Assembly: GCA_016188575.1 (NCBI GenBank)
Contig: JACPHN010000269.1
Coordinates: 65,098 to 129,097 of the forward strand
Reading direction: 5' to 3'
Source of the DNA: Candidatus Schekmanbacteria bacterium
Lineage (GTDB): Bacteria > CSSED10-310 > JACPHN01
DNA length: 64,000 nt
Of the stretch, positions 17,202-27,257 are shown in pieces; positions within the stretch are counted from its first letter, which is position 1; each line of letters begins with the position of its first letter. Below the pieces are notes generated by a model. The model searched no databases and was not told the origin of the DNA. It worked only from the letters and a program-made list of their open reading frames with translations. The position numbers and the translations under genes were made by a program.

Positions 17202-18365
17202 ATGGACCGAGGGCGCGTCGTGCGAAGACTGCGAATAGCGATAAACACGATGGCGGCGAACCCGTACCGCCGTCACGCGTGGCTCGAAGACTACCTCACG
17301 CTGATGCGTGCGCTTGCACCGCTAGCGGTAAAAGAGCATTTTCTCTTGCTTACGGGTGAAGGCCAGGACGAGCAGGCCGGCGCGCTCCCACCCAATGTGG
17401 AGCTTCTCGCCGTGCCGCGCCTACACCGTCGGGGAGGGTGCCCCTTGCTGTTCGACGCCATGACGCTGCCCTCGATTATACGCGACCAGCGCATCGACGT
17501 CCTGCATACGAGCCACGTCGCGCCGTTGGCGGTGCGCTGCCGCCTGGTCGCGACCATGAGAACTCTGCACGCGTACACTGTCCCCGCGTTGCTCCCTCGG
17601 GGCGTCCGTGTCGCGCGGCGCCTGGCCACGCGCTGCGCGGTCCGGCGGGCCGACCTCGTGATCGCGCCGACCAGGGCGGCTCGCCGGGACATCGCGGAGC
17701 TGTTCGGCGTCGAGACAAGTCGCCTCCGGGTGGTTCCGGGAGCGGTCGACTGCGAGGTGTATCATCCGGCGGGCGATCGGGTTCAGCTTGTCAAGGTGCT
17801 CGATCGCCTGGGTGTGAAGTCACCGTACGTTCTGTGCGTGTCTTCGCTATGGCGGTACAAGAATGTAGAGGACCTGATCCAAGCATTCTCTGTCGTGCGG
17901 CGCTATTACCCGGATTTCAAGCTGCTTGTAATCGGCTATGGGGCGGACGCCGCGTATCGCGCCGCGCTGGGTGATCGGGCGGCTGATCTCGGCCTGACGG
18001 GATCCATCTCGTTTCGCGAGGCCGTGGACCGCGACGCCATGCCGTGGATCTATCGCGGCGCGCAGATGCTTGTCTATCCCTCTGAGGATGAGACGTTCGC
18101 GGCTCCGATCATCGAAGCCATGGCCTCGGGTTGTCCGGTAATCGCCACGGGCGTTCCGAGCCTGGTTGAAATCGCCGACGGGTGCGCCGTCCACTATCCC
18201 GCCCGGGACCTGGACGCGCTTACCAAGTGTATGCTGGATCTCATCCGTGAAGATGATCGCGCGCGCTTCATCGCGCGCTCCGGAGTCGCTCGTGCCAAGG
18301 ACTTTTCCTGGCGGAACGCGGCCGAGCTCACGCTCGCCGCTTACCGTTTCGCGGCCGCCGGCTGA
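17202..18365 (+). CDS. Glycosyltransferase family 4
   Basis: About 387 residues with the GT-B two-lobe plan. The N-lobe begins RRLRIAINT and contains DVLHTSHVAPL. The C-lobe has VPGAVDCEVYHP, YVLCVSSLWRYKNVEDLI and the EX7E motif in SEDETFAAPIIEAMASGCPV, which holds the nucleotide-sugar donor. Such enzymes add sugars to surface glycans or lipids at the membrane face; the acceptor cannot be read. An earlier ATG at 17139 is possible, but the extra 21 residues look non-coding. yjbQ follows 30 bp later. No other glycan genes are close, so it may act alone. Confidence 0.85.
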   Translation: MDRGRVVRRLRIAINTMAANPYRRHAWLEDYLTLMRALAPLAVKEHFLLLTGEGQDEQAGALPPNVELLAVPRLHRRGGCPLLFDAMTLPSIIRDQRIDVLHTSHVAPLAVRCRLVATMRTLHAYTVPALLPRGVRVARRLATRCAVRRADLVIAPTRAARRDIAELFGVETSRLRVVPGAVDCEVYHPAGDRVQLVKVLDRLGVKSPYVLCVSSLWRYKNVEDLIQAFSVVRRYYPDFKLLVIGYGADAAYRAALGDRAADLGLTGSISFREAVDRDAMPWIYRGAQMLVYPSEDETFAAPIIEAMASGCPVIATGVPSLVEIADGCAVHYPARDLDALTKCMLDLIREDDRARFIARSGVARAKDFSWRNAAELTLAAYRFAAAG

Positions 18366-18395
18366 CGGCGAGCACCCCTGCCGGTGGACCTCCCA

Positions 18396-18836
18396 ATGAC
18401 TTCCCCGACGGTCTTTTTTGGAGGCACCTTCTCGGTGCGCACCGGAGGGCGCGGTCTGCACGAGATCACGAGCCGCGTTCAGGACGTGGTGAGCGGCAGC
18501 CGTGTGCAGCGGGGGCTGTGCACGGTGTTCCTCCACCATACGTCAGCATCCCTGATTATTACCGAAAACGCGGACCAGGACGTCGCCTCCGACTTGGAGG
18601 CTTTCCTGTCGCGCCTGGTTGTGGACGGCGACAGACTGTTCAAGCACAGGTCGGAGGGGCCGGATGACATGTCCGCCCACGTTCGCACCGCCCTGACGCA
18701 AACCACCCTCGGCATTCCCGTCGCCGGTGGCCGCTGCGACTTGGGCACGTGGCAGGGGATCTTCCTGTGGGAGCACCGCCATCGGCACCACGATCGTCGC
18801 GTGTCAGTGGCGATCGTGGGCGAGCTGGCGGGCTGA
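18396..18836 (+). CDS. YjbQ family protein (UPF0047)
   Basis: 146 residues with the complete family signature: FLHHTSASLIITENAD, EGPDDMSAHVRTALT and GTWQGIFLWEHR. The conserved His, Glu and Asp form a metal site. E. coli YjbQ has been reported to have thiamin-phosphate synthase activity when overproduced, but the physiological role is unclear. The ATG at 18396 is preferred; an in-frame GTG four codons earlier is possible. Confidence 0.92.
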   Translation: MTSPTVFFGGTFSVRTGGRGLHEITSRVQDVVSGSRVQRGLCTVFLHHTSASLIITENADQDVASDLEAFLSRLVVDGDRLFKHRSEGPDDMSAHVRTALTQTTLGIPVAGGRCDLGTWQGIFLWEHRHRHHDRRVSVAIVGELAG

Positions 18837-18845
18837 GCCGCGCTC

Positions 18846-18873
18846 TTGACGGATTGGATGGCGCGCCTATATG
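18846..18873 (+). promoter_or_regulatory. Sigma-70-type promoter for the small lipoprotein gene
   Basis: TTGACG (18846-18851), a 16-bp spacer and TATATG (18868-18873). A transcript from about 18880 would have a leader of some 59 nt to the ATG at 18939. It resembles the TetR promoter at 28839-28867 (TTGACG-N17-TATATG). Confidence 0.45.
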
Positions 18874-18938
18874 GCTGAGTAGCGGATAGGCGCTACCGTG
18901 TTCAGCGCTATTGTTCTCCGTGACGGAGGGTAGAAGTC

Positions 18939-19274
18939 ATGCGACACCGCCGAATCGCCATGGGGTTGGCGCTTGCGTTTGGGCTGGCTCTCGCGGGCTG
19001 CCTTGTAGTCGGAGACAGTATTATCTGGTGGGGCGATGGCAGAGCGGATTTGATCGTCTACAACAGCAGCGATTGCGATCTGCTCGTATACGTAGACGGT
19101 CGCTATGAAGTGAGGTTAGACGAAAACGAGATGGAGGTAATTGAAGATATTGACGAAGGAGATCACATCATCGAAGCCTACTACGAGCGCAATAGCGATC
19201 TTGTGCTCGTAAAGCGGCGGCACATCCATATTGACGATAATGAAGACAGATATGTCAACATAGATGAATGTTGA
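18939..19274 (+). CDS. Small acidic lipoprotein, hypothetical
   Basis: 111 residues. The signal peptide ends LAGC with lipidated C21. The mature chain has W/Y-rich strands (SIIWWGDG, LIVYNSSDCDLLVYVDG) and many Asp/Glu, ending in a Cys. It looks like a single small beta domain of the kind that displays a surface-exposed sheet. GGAGGG precedes the ATG. Codon use is more A+T-rich than its neighbours. Convergent with malic enzyme, 13 bp apart. No function is recognised. Confidence 0.75.
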   Translation: MRHRRIAMGLALAFGLALAGCLVVGDSIIWWGDGRADLIVYNSSDCDLLVYVDGRYEVRLDENEMEVIEDIDEGDHIIEAYYERNSDLVLVKRRHIHIDDNEDRYVNIDEC

Positions 19275-19287
19275 GGTCGTCCAAAGA

Positions 19288-21012
19288 TCACTCGAGACTC
19301 GAAGGTTCCGGCGCATACCGAAACGGGAAGTAGCGAGGCGACCACATCGCGGCTTCTGCAATGGCGCGCCAATTGGTATCGCGAGGAGCAGCCGAGTATC
19401 CTTCCGTCACGGCCTGCTCGGCCACGGCAGTGGCTACTGCGAGAGAAACGGTACGGATATCGTTGATCGGAGGCAAAATCGCGCCGGCCACGAGGCGGTC
19501 CCAACTGACGCAGTCGGCCAGAGCGCGGGCGGCGGCACTAAACATGCTGTCACTGGCGTAGCGGGCGCGGCTGATGATGATCCCGAGTCCGACGCCGGGG
19601 AATATGAACACATTGTTGCACTGGCCGACTGGACGTTCCGCTCCATTCCAGCGCACGGCGGGGAAGGGGCTGCCCGTACCGACTATGGCGCGTCCTTCCG
19701 TCCACTCGGCCAGGCTCTGCGGGCTCGCCTCACACAGCGAGGTCGGGTTGGACAATGGCATGATGATTGGGGCCTCCGTATTTGCAGCCATCGCGCGGAT
19801 GGCGCCCTCGGTAAAGTACCCGGCCTGGCCCGTGGCGCCCACCAGGACTGTGGGGCGCACCGCTGCAACGATCTCTTCGAGCGGTGCGGCGGGGTTGGAG
19901 AGGCCGAGCGCGGCCATGCGCTCTGGATCGGCACCAAACTCCGCCTTGAACGATTGAAGGCGTTCCTGCCCCTTCAGAACGAGGCCGCGGCTATCGCAGA
20001 GCACGATGTTCTCGGGACTGGTTCCTTCCTCGCCGAGCGCGGTGCGAAAAGCACGCGCGATGCCCACTCCGGCGCCGCCGGCGCCGGCAATCAGGATGCG
20101 CTGCTCGGCAAGCTGGTTTCCCGACAGGCGCAAGGCGGCAAGCACCGCCCCCAAGGCTACGGCACCCGTGCCCTGAATATCGTCGTTAAAGCAGCGAATA
20201 CGGTCTCGGTAGCGTTCGAGCAGCACGAAGGCGTTGTCCTTGCCAAAGTCCTCGAACTGCAAAATGGCGTTCGGGCACGCTTCGACGAATCCTTTCGCGA
20301 AGGCGCCGACGACGTTGTCGTACGCTTCGCCTCGGAGCCGCGGCCGGCAGGTTCCGAGGTAAAGCGGATCATGAAGAAGCTCCTGGTTGTTGGTACCCAC
20401 ATCCAGGAGAATCGGCAGCGTGTTGGCGGGGTGGATGCCGGCTGCAGCCACATAGAGAGACAGCTTGCCGATGGGAATCCCCATGCCGCTCGCGCCCAGG
20501 TCGCCGAGCCCGAGGATCCTTTCGCCGTCCGAAACGACGCCGATCGCGATGTTGGCCCCTTGCGTCGCAGCGCGAATAATGCTCGCCGTTTTCTCGACGT
20601 ACGCGGCCGCGATATAGAGGCCCCGCGGGCGTTGGTAGATGCGATGAAACGCCTTGCACGCCGCCCCCACCGTCGGCGTGTAGATGATTGGCATCATCTC
20701 CTCGAGGTGCTCCATGAGAAGGCGGTAGTACAACGTCTCATTGCGGTCATGAAGCGACGCCAGAAACATGTACTTGTCGAGGTCGGACAGTTGCCTGGAG
20801 AAATTTCCGTAGGCCCGCGCGCGTTGCTCGTCCTCGGAGGAAACATGCGGTGGCAAGAGCCCGCGGAGCTGTAGAGCATCGCGCTCGTCATCCGTCCAGA
20901 CGGTCCCCTTGTTGTACAGAGGCTCATCGATCAGGCGGCGGCCACGCAGAGGAACCGGCACGAATTCTTCGTTGGTTATGGGGTCACGCCGAGGAGTGTA
21001 CAGGTCGATCAT
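19288..21012 (-). CDS. maeA: NAD-dependent malic enzyme
   Basis: About 574 residues, full length for the large malic enzyme family. Motifs include YTPTVGAACKAF with the catalytic Tyr, RPRGLYI, the metal/substrate block FEDFGKDNAF..L, CFNDDIQGTGAV, and a nucleotide fold GAGGAGVGIAR. It oxidatively decarboxylates malate to pyruvate, linking the TCA cycle with pyruvate. The NAD preference is assumed from the family. The start at 21012 (MIDLYTPRR) follows CGGAAAG; an ATG nine codons upstream is the alternative. No regulatory domain is added. Confidence 0.92.
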   Translation of the reverse strand: MIDLYTPRRDPITNEEFVPVPLRGRRLIDEPLYNKGTVWTDDERDALQLRGLLPPHVSSEDEQRARAYGNFSRQLSDLDKYMFLASLHDRNETLYYRLLMEHLEEMMPIIYTPTVGAACKAFHRIYQRPRGLYIAAAYVEKTASIIRAATQGANIAIGVVSDGERILGLGDLGASGMGIPIGKLSLYVAAAGIHPANTLPILLDVGTNNQELLHDPLYLGTCRPRLRGEAYDNVVGAFAKGFVEACPNAILQFEDFGKDNAFVLLERYRDRIRCFNDDIQGTGAVALGAVLAALRLSGNQLAEQRILIAGAGGAGVGIARAFRTALGEEGTSPENIVLCDSRGLVLKGQERLQSFKAEFGADPERMAALGLSNPAAPLEEIVAAVRPTVLVGATGQAGYFTEGAIRAMAANTEAPIIMPLSNPTSLCEASPQSLAEWTEGRAIVGTGSPFPAVRWNGAERPVGQCNNVFIFPGVGLGIIISRARYASDSMFSAAARALADCVSWDRLVAGAILPPINDIRTVSLAVATAVAEQAVTEGYSAAPRDTNWRAIAEAAMWSPRYFPFRYAPEPSSLE

Positions 21013-21174
21013 GGCAGGCGTCTTTCCGAGTTGGTGCAAGGCCCGGCAGTATGACCGTAGCCGGCCACTGCGCCCTGTCTACTCCGCCGGATTGACGCTT
21101 GTCAAGAAGAGTTGCTAGGCTGAGGCGCACAGCATCAATAGCCAACGCGAACGACCGTAGCGGGAGGCTCAAAC

Positions 21175-22764
21175 GTGTCCGCTCAAAGAAACCCTGTGAC
21201 CTCCGATCTTTCTGGCTGGAGCCCCGGCGCCGATGGCCCCTCCAGTCGCTCCCACGAATCCACAAGTGAAGGCATTTCCGCACTTGGCCGGCCGGAGCCT
21301 GGTGTCGTCTGGACCGGCACGGGCGCTCTGGGGCAAGGGCGCGGACTGCTTTCGAGCCTCCTGGCGGCGGGCGCCGGCCTGTGCTGGCTTGCACTGGGGC
21401 AGCGAGAAGGCATTGTCTGGGCAATTCTGAGCGCAATTCCCGGTGGTCTACTGCTGGCTGCCGGCATGGCCAGCGCGCTTTGGAGTGGGGATCTGAGAAT
21501 CCGCCAGTATGGTGTGCTGGGAGCGGTACTCGGGACGACGCTCGCGCTCATGTTCGCGGGCGCCGCCAGTGTGCCTGCCGGCCTCGTGCTGTTTGCCTTG
21601 TCTCTGGGGGCGGGGATGGCGTTGGCGGCGGCGGCCTTGCGCGGCGAGCCGCGTCACGCCGGCGTCCCGGTGCCCGAACCGTCGGCGGCGCTCGCGGCTC
21701 AGGTGGCACTCGATGAGCTCGTCCTGTCGACGATGCACCTGACCATACCGGTGTCCCTGCGCGAGACGGATTGGTGCCGCATTCGCCGGGAGGTTGAACA
21801 GGCGGTGGACTTGTTTGCCCGCGAGGGGTGGCTCGACTCCCCGGAGTCGTACCACCGGGTGCCGGCCGCGCCGAGCCAGTTTGAAGTGCGCGTGAAGCGC
21901 GCCGGCGGAATGGCGTTTGAGCACGTGCGGTTCGCTAGCGACTACAGGCCGTGGCCCGACGAGCCAGGAGCCTCCCGCTGGCTCTCCTATGCGCCCAACC
22001 GTACGGCGCACGCCTGGCTCTTGCGGCATCACGGCGGCGCGCGCCCGTGGCTCATCTGCCTGCATGGGTACCAGATGGGGACCGCAGCGATCGACCTGCG
22101 GCTATTCCGCGCGGAGTGGCTGAAGCACCGGGCCGGATTCAATGTGGCCTTTCCCGTGCTGCCGCTGCATGGGCCGCGCAAGATCGGTCGTCGCAGCGGC
22201 GACGGCTACCTCTCCGGGGATTTCCTGGACACGCTGCACGCGCAAACGCAGGCGCTGTGGGACATCCGCCGCTTGCTATGCTGGATCCGCGAGCTCGAGC
22301 CACACGCGCCGTTGGCTCCGGCGGTATTCGGCCTGTCGCTTGGGGGGTATAACGCGGCGTTGCTGGCCGCGCACGTTGCGGACCTTTCCGCCGTGATCGC
22401 CGGGATTCCCGCCACCGACTTTGTACGCTTGTTCTGGAGGCACGGGACACCTCACGGCTCCCGCCTGCTCGAGCACGTTGGCCTGTCCCGGGAGCCGGTT
22501 TCGCGGGCGCTGTCACTGGTTTCGCCGCTGGCGCTGCCGGCCAAGGTCGAGAGAGAGAACCTGTTTGTCTTCGGCGGTGTTGCGGACCGACTTGTTCCAC
22601 CGGACCAGATCCGGGATCTTTGGGAACATTGGAATCGCCCCCAGATTGCCTGGTATCAGGGGGGGCACCTCACGTTCCCGGCGGACACAGGCGTGCGGCG
22701 AATGATTCGCATGGCCCTGTCGGGAGCGGGGGCAACGGTCCAGCCGTCGCCTACCCACGGCTAG
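21175..22764 (+). CDS. Membrane-anchored alpha/beta hydrolase
   Basis: 529 residues. After about 50 polar residues come four or five hydrophobic helices (about 55-160), then a hydrolase domain. It has the oxyanion loop [12 protein letters not shown], nucleophile elbow [10 protein letters not shown], acid VADRLVPP and histidine GGHLTF, in the right order. A GTG at 21175 with GGGAGG upstream is the start. The enzyme probably faces the cytoplasm or is tethered to a membrane complex; the substrate is unknown. It stands alone between malic enzyme (divergent) and rimK, which begins 140 bp downstream. Confidence 0.75.
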   Translation: MSAQRNPVTSDLSGWSPGADGPSSRSHESTSEGISALGRPEPGVVWTGTGALGQGRGLLSSLLAAGAGLCWLALGQREGIVWAILSAIPGGLLLAAGMASALWSGDLRIRQYGVLGAVLGTTLALMFAGAASVPAGLVLFALSLGAGMALAAAALRGEPRHAGVPVPEPSAALAAQVALDELVLSTMHLTIPVSLRETDWCRIRREVEQAVDLFAREGWLDSPESYHRVPAAPSQFEVRVKRAGGMAFEHVRFASDYRPWPDEPGASRWLSYAPNRTAHAWLLRHHGGARPWLICLHGYQMGTAAIDLRLFRAEWLKHRAGFNVAFPVLPLHGPRKIGRRSGDGYLSGDFLDTLHAQTQALWDIRRLLCWIRELEPHAPLAPAVFGLSLGGYNAALLAAHVADLSAVIAGIPATDFVRLFWRHGTPHGSRLLEHVGLSREPVSRALSLVSPLALPAKVERENLFVFGGVADRLVPPDQIRDLWEHWNRPQIAWYQGGHLTFPADTGVRRMIRMALSGAGATVQPSPTHG

Positions 22765-22903
22765 CGGCGCACGATGGCGGCGCCGAGCCGATCGGGCGGG
22801 CGGGCGTGGCGCCAACAATCAGGACGAGCTATTTGGATTTCCGCACGTTTTCAGCATTGGCGCAGCGCTCCGCACGGCCTGCGGGAGTTGCCCGGAGAGC
22901 ACC

Positions 22904-23806
22904 ATGAGAATCGCCGTATTGTCACAAAACCCCACTTTGTATTCGACGCAGAGGTTAGTCGAAGTGGGCACGGCACGGGGGCATGACGTTCAGGCTGTGG
23001 ACTATCTGCGATGCTACATGACCATTTCGCCAGACAAGCCTTCCGTCATCTATCAGGGGAACCCGCTTGAAGTCGATGCGGTAATTCCGCGAATTGCAGC
23101 GTTGAGCACCTTTTATGGAGCGGCAGTGGTCCGGCAGCTCGAGATGATGGGCGTATTCACCGTCAACAAGTCGATAGCGATCACGCGATCTCGGGACAAG
23201 TTGCGGTGTCACCAACTGCTGGCGGGTGAAGGGATCGGGCAACCGATCACGAGCTTCGCCCACTCGACCAAAGACATCGATGGCGTGATCGATGCCGTGG
23301 GTGGACCGCCGCTAGTTGTCAAGTTGCTCGAGGGGACCCAGGGGGTTGGGGTCGTATTGGCGGAAACGCGTTCGGCGGCGGAATCCGTGATCTCGGTGCT
23401 ACGCCTATTGGATGCGAATATCCTCGTTCAGGAGTACATTAAGGAAGCTGGTGGCCAGGACGTGCGGGCGTTCGTAGTGGGGGAGCGGGTGATTGCCGCG
23501 ATGCGCCGCATCGCTCCGCCGGGGGAGTTTCGCGCCAACGTGCACCGGGGGGCGCGGTGTCAGCTCGAGCGTCTGACACCGGAGGAGAGAAACATCGCCC
23601 GGCGCGCCGTGCGCATTTTGGGATTGAAGGTCGCTGGCGTCGATATCATCCGCTCCAATCGGGGGCCGGTGGTCTTGGAGGTCAATTCGTCACCGGGGCT
23701 TGAAGGGATCGAGAACATCACCGGGGTCGACATTGCGGCGGCGATCTACGAGCTAATCGAACAGGCCTTGGCGAGTGGGGCCCCAGCAGGAAAGATCGTT
23801 GGATAG
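22904..23806 (+). CDS. rimK: RimK-type ATP-grasp glutamate ligase
   Basis: 300 residues, matching RimK end to end: [18 protein letters not shown] at the start, the ATP-grasp lysine in [21 protein letters not shown] and the magnesium-binding [17 protein letters not shown]. RimK adds glutamates to the C-terminus of ribosomal protein S6 in E. coli; relatives ligate other amino acids. The ATG follows GGAGAGCACC. The next gene, overlapping by about 30 bp, encodes a desuccinylase-type zinc hydrolase, a pairing seen in other proteobacteria; the two probably act on the same substrate. Confidence 0.92.
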   Translation: MRIAVLSQNPTLYSTQRLVEVGTARGHDVQAVDYLRCYMTISPDKPSVIYQGNPLEVDAVIPRIAALSTFYGAAVVRQLEMMGVFTVNKSIAITRSRDKLRCHQLLAGEGIGQPITSFAHSTKDIDGVIDAVGGPPLVVKLLEGTQGVGVVLAETRSAAESVISVLRLLDANILVQEYIKEAGGQDVRAFVVGERVIAAMRRIAPPGEFRANVHRGARCQLERLTPEERNIARRAVRILGLKVAGVDIIRSNRGPVVLEVNSSPGLEGIENITGVDIAAAIYELIEQALASGAPAGKIVG

Positions 23807-24764
23807 ATCAGAGCGCGGATATCTTGAAATCGGTGACGTCAGAATCACTCCTGGCAAGAAAAAATTCGGGAGCATCGACGTTACCCGCCTGATTCCGACG
23901 GACGCGTGGCTGTCGATGCCGGTGGCGGTCTGCTATGGGGTGGAGCCTGGGCCGCGGCTATGGTTGAGCGCGGCGGTCCACGGGGATGAGCTCAACGGGG
24001 TGGAGATCGTGCGCCGGGTGTTGGACGCACTGGATCCCGGGAGGCTTCGAGGCGCGGTCGTGGCGCTGCCGGTAGTAAACGTTTTTGGCTTCATGTATGG
24101 TTCTCGGTATCTTCCGGATCGGCGCGACTTGAACCGCTCGTTCCCGGGATCGGCGCGGGGCACACTGGGTGCGCGGCTGGCGCGCTTGGTGCTGGTGGAA
24201 GTGGTGGATCGATGCTCGCACGGGATCGACCTGCACACGGCGTCCGACCAGCGCACGAACCTGCCGCACGTGCGCGCTGACCTGGAGGATGCGGAAACGC
24301 GCCGTCTGGCGCTGTCATTTGGAGCGCCCGCGGTGGTGCATGCGCGGACACGGGACGGTTCGTTGCGCGAAGCGGCGGTGGAACGGGGGCACCGGGTGCT
24401 GGTATTCGAGGGCGGAGAGCCGTTGCGGTTCAACGAAGACGTCGTGGAGATCGGGGTAGCGGGGGTGTTGCGGGTGATGGCGGCACTGGAGATGTTGGAG
24501 GCGGGGCCGGCGGCGCCTGGCAGGCCTTCGGTGGTGTTGAAGAAGCCGCGCTGGATCCGCGCGAGTCGGAGTGGCATTGTGCACCTGGCGGTGGATCGCG
24601 GGCAGCGGGTAGAGCGTGGGGATCTGATCGCGCGGATATCGGACGTGTTTGGGAGGCCGCGGGCGACGTTGCGGACGCCGGTATCGGGTGTGGTGTTGGC
24701 AGTGAGCAAGAAGCCGCACGCGAATCAGGGGGACGCGATCGCGAACGTTGGGCGGGTGAGCTAG
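23775..24764 (+). CDS. Succinylglutamate desuccinylase/aspartoacylase family zinc hydrolase
   Basis: About 329 residues if started at the GTG at 23775; a TTG at 23799 with AGGAAAG upstream is equally likely. The M14-type zinc site is visible: [10 protein letters not shown] (HxxE) and [20 protein letters not shown] and the late Glu in VFEGGEP also match the AstE/AspA family. The C-terminal 90 residues resemble a biotinyl/lipoyl-like barrel ([23 protein letters not shown]), as found in the family's longer members. The reading frame overlaps the end of rimK. It may remove amide-linked groups from glutamate-rich tails made by RimK (inference). Confidence 0.85.
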   Translation: MGPQQERSLDRSERGYLEIGDVRITPGKKKFGSIDVTRLIPTDAWLSMPVAVCYGVEPGPRLWLSAAVHGDELNGVEIVRRVLDALDPGRLRGAVVALPVVNVFGFMYGSRYLPDRRDLNRSFPGSARGTLGARLARLVLVEVVDRCSHGIDLHTASDQRTNLPHVRADLEDAETRRLALSFGAPAVVHARTRDGSLREAAVERGHRVLVFEGGEPLRFNEDVVEIGVAGVLRVMAALEMLEAGPAAPGRPSVVLKKPRWIRASRSGIVHLAVDRGQRVERGDLIARISDVFGRPRATLRTPVSGVVLAVSKKPHANQGDAIANVGRVS

Positions 24765-24858
24765 GCGGGCTCGTGGGCGTAGGTGGCGGGTTTTTGGTGG
24801 CGCCGTCAATGTCCGATAATGGATATTATGTAAAGTCACGGCCGCGCTGCCTCCCCGC

Positions 24859-25012
24859 TCATTCCAGCCGCCGAATCACCCCATACACCCCCGCCTCCAG
24901 AAATACCGCCTGCCCCAACCGCCGCCACCGTGGACACGAGCGCGATGGGGCCAGGGATCAGCGACGGCCGCCACTGGCGCTTGTCGATGGGGTAGTCAAC
25001 CATCGCGGTCAC
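24859..25012 (-). pseudogene. Deleted flavin-reductase-like gene remnant
   Basis: GTG at 25012, after GGGAGGG, starts MVDYPIDKRQWRPSLIPGP and IALVSTV, which resembles the N-terminus of flavin reductase (FMN-binding split barrel) proteins. It then shifts abruptly to another frame ending AVFLEAGVYGVIRRLE and a stop at 24859. A beginning and an end joined in different frames with the middle missing indicates an internal deletion. It lies between AstE-like and ALDH genes, in a gap of about 310 bp that holds nothing else apart from an ATAAT-GGAT-ATTAT dyad at 24816-24829. Confidence 0.4.
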
Positions 25013-25074
25013 GATGTCACCCTCCCGCCGCGTACCGCCTCCCGGCCGCGGCTCATGCCGGCGGACGGCAGCGC

Positions 25075-26637
25075 CTACAGTCTGCCAAGCGTATCCAGGC
25101 CGTGGGCAAGCCGTTCGAGGACCCCGAGCATCCTGTCGCCGAAGGCCCGAGAATACGGATGCCACCAAAGCTCGCGCTTGAGGCTGACCGGAAAGCGGTC
25201 CGACGTGACGACGCGTTTCTCACACATCGCCAGCAGCCCCTCTTCACCGTGTACGCGTCCGATGCCGCTCGCCTTCACCCCACCAAACGGGAGCTCCGGA
25301 AAGGCGTACGTTACCAGCACGTCATTGACCACGACGGTGCCCGCGCGCAAGCGCTCGGCGACCCGCCGCGCGCGTGCCTTGTTGCCGCCGAACACGTACG
25401 CGTTGAGGCCAAGGTGCGAATCGTTGGCAAGGCGCACGGCTTCTTCCTCATCCTTTACTTTCATTACCGGGAGCGCCGGGCCAAAAATCTCCTCGTGCAT
25501 GATCGGCATGTCCTGTGCGCACTCGGCGACGATCGTGGGCGGGTAAAACTGGCCGATGCCCTCCCGCCGCCATCCTCCCGTGAGAGCTCGCGCACCGCGA
25601 GCCACTGCGTCCCGCACCAAGTCGTCGACGACGTCGATCTGGCGCGGCATGGTCATGGCGCCCATGTCCACCTCGCCGGCCGCCGGATCGCCCTGGCGCA
25701 GCAAGCTCACGAGCTCCGTCATGCGGGACAGCAAGCGATCATGGATTGCCTCGACGGCGTAGACGCGTTCCACGGCCACGCAGGTCTGGCCGCAGTTGGC
25801 GAACTTTCCCCAGACGATCGCGCGCGCCGCCCGCTCGACATCGGCGTCTTCGAGCACGACCGCTGGCGCTTTCCCACCAAGCTCGAGCGTGCACGGAAGC
25901 AGCCGCTCGGCGCACGCCGCCGCGACGCGCCGCCCCACAGCAACGCTGCCCGTGAAGGTGATCTTGTCCACCCCTCCTTCGATCAATGCCCCGCCCGTCG
26001 GCCCGTATCCCGTTACCACCTGAAAAAGATCGACGGGCATACCGCTGTCGTCGAAAATCTCCTTGAGCTTCAGAGCAACGAGGGGCGTCCACTCACTGGG
26101 TTTCAGTGCCACGCCATTGCCGCCAACGATGGCGGTCACGATGTCGCTCATCGGGATCGAGCACGGGTAGTTCCATGGGCTGATGACGCCGACTACGCCG
26201 AGGGGGACGTGGTGAATCGTTGAGCTCTTGTAGATAGAAAGGCCCCAGGAGCTGCGCTTGCGCGGGCGCAGGAACTTGGGCGCCTTGGCCGCATAATAGG
26301 TCATCAGCATGACCGGCGGGGACACCTCCGCCAGTATTGCTTCCTCGCGCGTCTTGCCGTTTTCACGGACGAGCAGATCGATGATCTCTTCTGCTCGCTG
26401 CAGAAAATGGTCCCGCCATTTCCTCACGAGCCGTGCGCGCTCGGTCACGGCGACCTTTGCCCACGACGCCTGTGCCTTGCGAGCGACACCGATGGCATCG
26501 CGCACCTGATCCGCTGTGAAGACGGGGACTGATCCGAGCTCTTCGCCAGTTGCAGGTCCGCGCACCGCGATTTGATCGGTCACCGCCGTAGGGGTGACGC
26601 GCGGCGCCACCGGTCGTTCTTGTACAGTTGTCGTCAT
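25075..26637 (-). CDS. Aldehyde dehydrogenase
   Basis: 520 residues with a full ALDH fold: SPWNYP at the NAD site, LKPSEWTP, FTGSVAVGRR, the catalytic Glu in LELGGKAP, catalytic Cys in NCGQTCVAVERV, and EEIFGPALPV. It oxidises an aldehyde to an acid with NAD(P). A hydrophobic-basic C-terminal tail of about 40 residues (LKRELWWHPYSRAF...) resembles that of membrane-associated fatty-aldehyde types. GAGGATTGGC before the ATG at 26637 sets the start. It is last in the TetR-SDR-hypothetical-ALDH unit, which suggests alcohol/aldehyde turnover of a lipid-like substrate (inference). Confidence 0.9.
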   Translation of the reverse strand: MTTTVQERPVAPRVTPTAVTDQIAVRGPATGEELGSVPVFTADQVRDAIGVARKAQASWAKVAVTERARLVRKWRDHFLQRAEEIIDLLVRENGKTREEAILAEVSPPVMLMTYYAAKAPKFLRPRKRSSWGLSIYKSSTIHHVPLGVVGVISPWNYPCSIPMSDIVTAIVGGNGVALKPSEWTPLVALKLKEIFDDSGMPVDLFQVVTGYGPTGGALIEGGVDKITFTGSVAVGRRVAAACAERLLPCTLELGGKAPAVVLEDADVERAARAIVWGKFANCGQTCVAVERVYAVEAIHDRLLSRMTELVSLLRQGDPAAGEVDMGAMTMPRQIDVVDDLVRDAVARGARALTGGWRREGIGQFYPPTIVAECAQDMPIMHEEIFGPALPVMKVKDEEEAVRLANDSHLGLNAYVFGGNKARARRVAERLRAGTVVVNDVLVTYAFPELPFGGVKASGIGRVHGEEGLLAMCEKRVVTSDRFPVSLKRELWWHPYSRAFGDRMLGVLERLAHGLDTLGRL

Positions 26638-26735
26638 GCCAATCCTCTGCTCAGGTGGGAGCCCCTTCCCCACGCCCGCGCCCGTGGGCGCGAGGAAAGG
26701 GACGCAAGAATGCTCAGACGGCGCGGCGCGGATCT

Positions 26736-27239
26736 CTACGCCAAGCGCAAGCTGGCGATGAACGCGGGAGCAGTCCGGAAGCGGAAAAACGTGATCGACC
26801 GCGAGACCAGCTCTCCCGAGGTCTCGTCCACGAGCTCACCATAGCACGTCGTGTGGGAAACGTGGAGATTCCAGGGCCAGATGTTGACTTTTTCGCCGAC
26901 GAACCGGAAACTCCTCCCTGCGTTGCTGAAGCGAAAATCGTAGCGGATCTTGCGCTCGGTGAAATATCGCAGCGCAAGCGTTCCCGAACACGGCGCGTCG
27001 ACACAGAGGCCATCCACCGTGACCGTGCCGTCCAACGGCTGCGTGAGGAACTCGTCGCCCCAGGGGTTGAGCCACTTGAAGAGGTTGGTGGGTCCCCAGG
27101 TTACGCGAAAAGACATCGGCCGGCGCTCACCCGGCCCATGCCCCGGCTGGAACTCGTGCTCGCCGCTCATCACCTCGTCCATCTTGAAGCCGATACGCCG
27201 CTCGGACGCCAATCTCGCAATCGTGCTCATCGTCGCCAT
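26736..27239 (-). CDS. Hypothetical protein in the SDR/ALDH unit
   Basis: 167 residues, no signal peptide. It has conserved-looking blocks FKMDEVMSGEHEFQPG, FRVTWGPTNLFKWLNP, GTVTVDGLC, LRYFTERKIRYDFRF, and VGEKVNIWPWNLHVSHTTCYGEL, with a strand-rich pattern suggesting a lipocalin-like or small barrel fold. I do not recognise the family with confidence. It is encoded between an SDR and an ALDH on the same strand (19 bp after the SDR stop), so it probably takes part in the same pathway, perhaps binding the substrate. GGAAGGAAGAG precedes the ATG. Confidence 0.65.
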   Translation of the reverse strand: MATMSTIARLASERRIGFKMDEVMSGEHEFQPGHGPGERRPMSFRVTWGPTNLFKWLNPWGDEFLTQPLDGTVTVDGLCVDAPCSGTLALRYFTERKIRYDFRFSNAGRSFRFVGEKVNIWPWNLHVSHTTCYGELVDETSGELVSRSITFFRFRTAPAFIASLRLA

Positions 27240-27257
27240 GTCATCTCTTCCTTCCCA

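Noticed and set aside
19264-20874. Long plus-strand open frame opposite malic enzyme
   Set aside because: Antisense of a certain gene, no ribosome site, no recognisable protein.
26655-26700. Hairpin between the ALDH and the hypothetical gene as a terminator
   Set aside because: The stem is GC-rich but there is no T-run on either strand, and the genes look co-transcribed.
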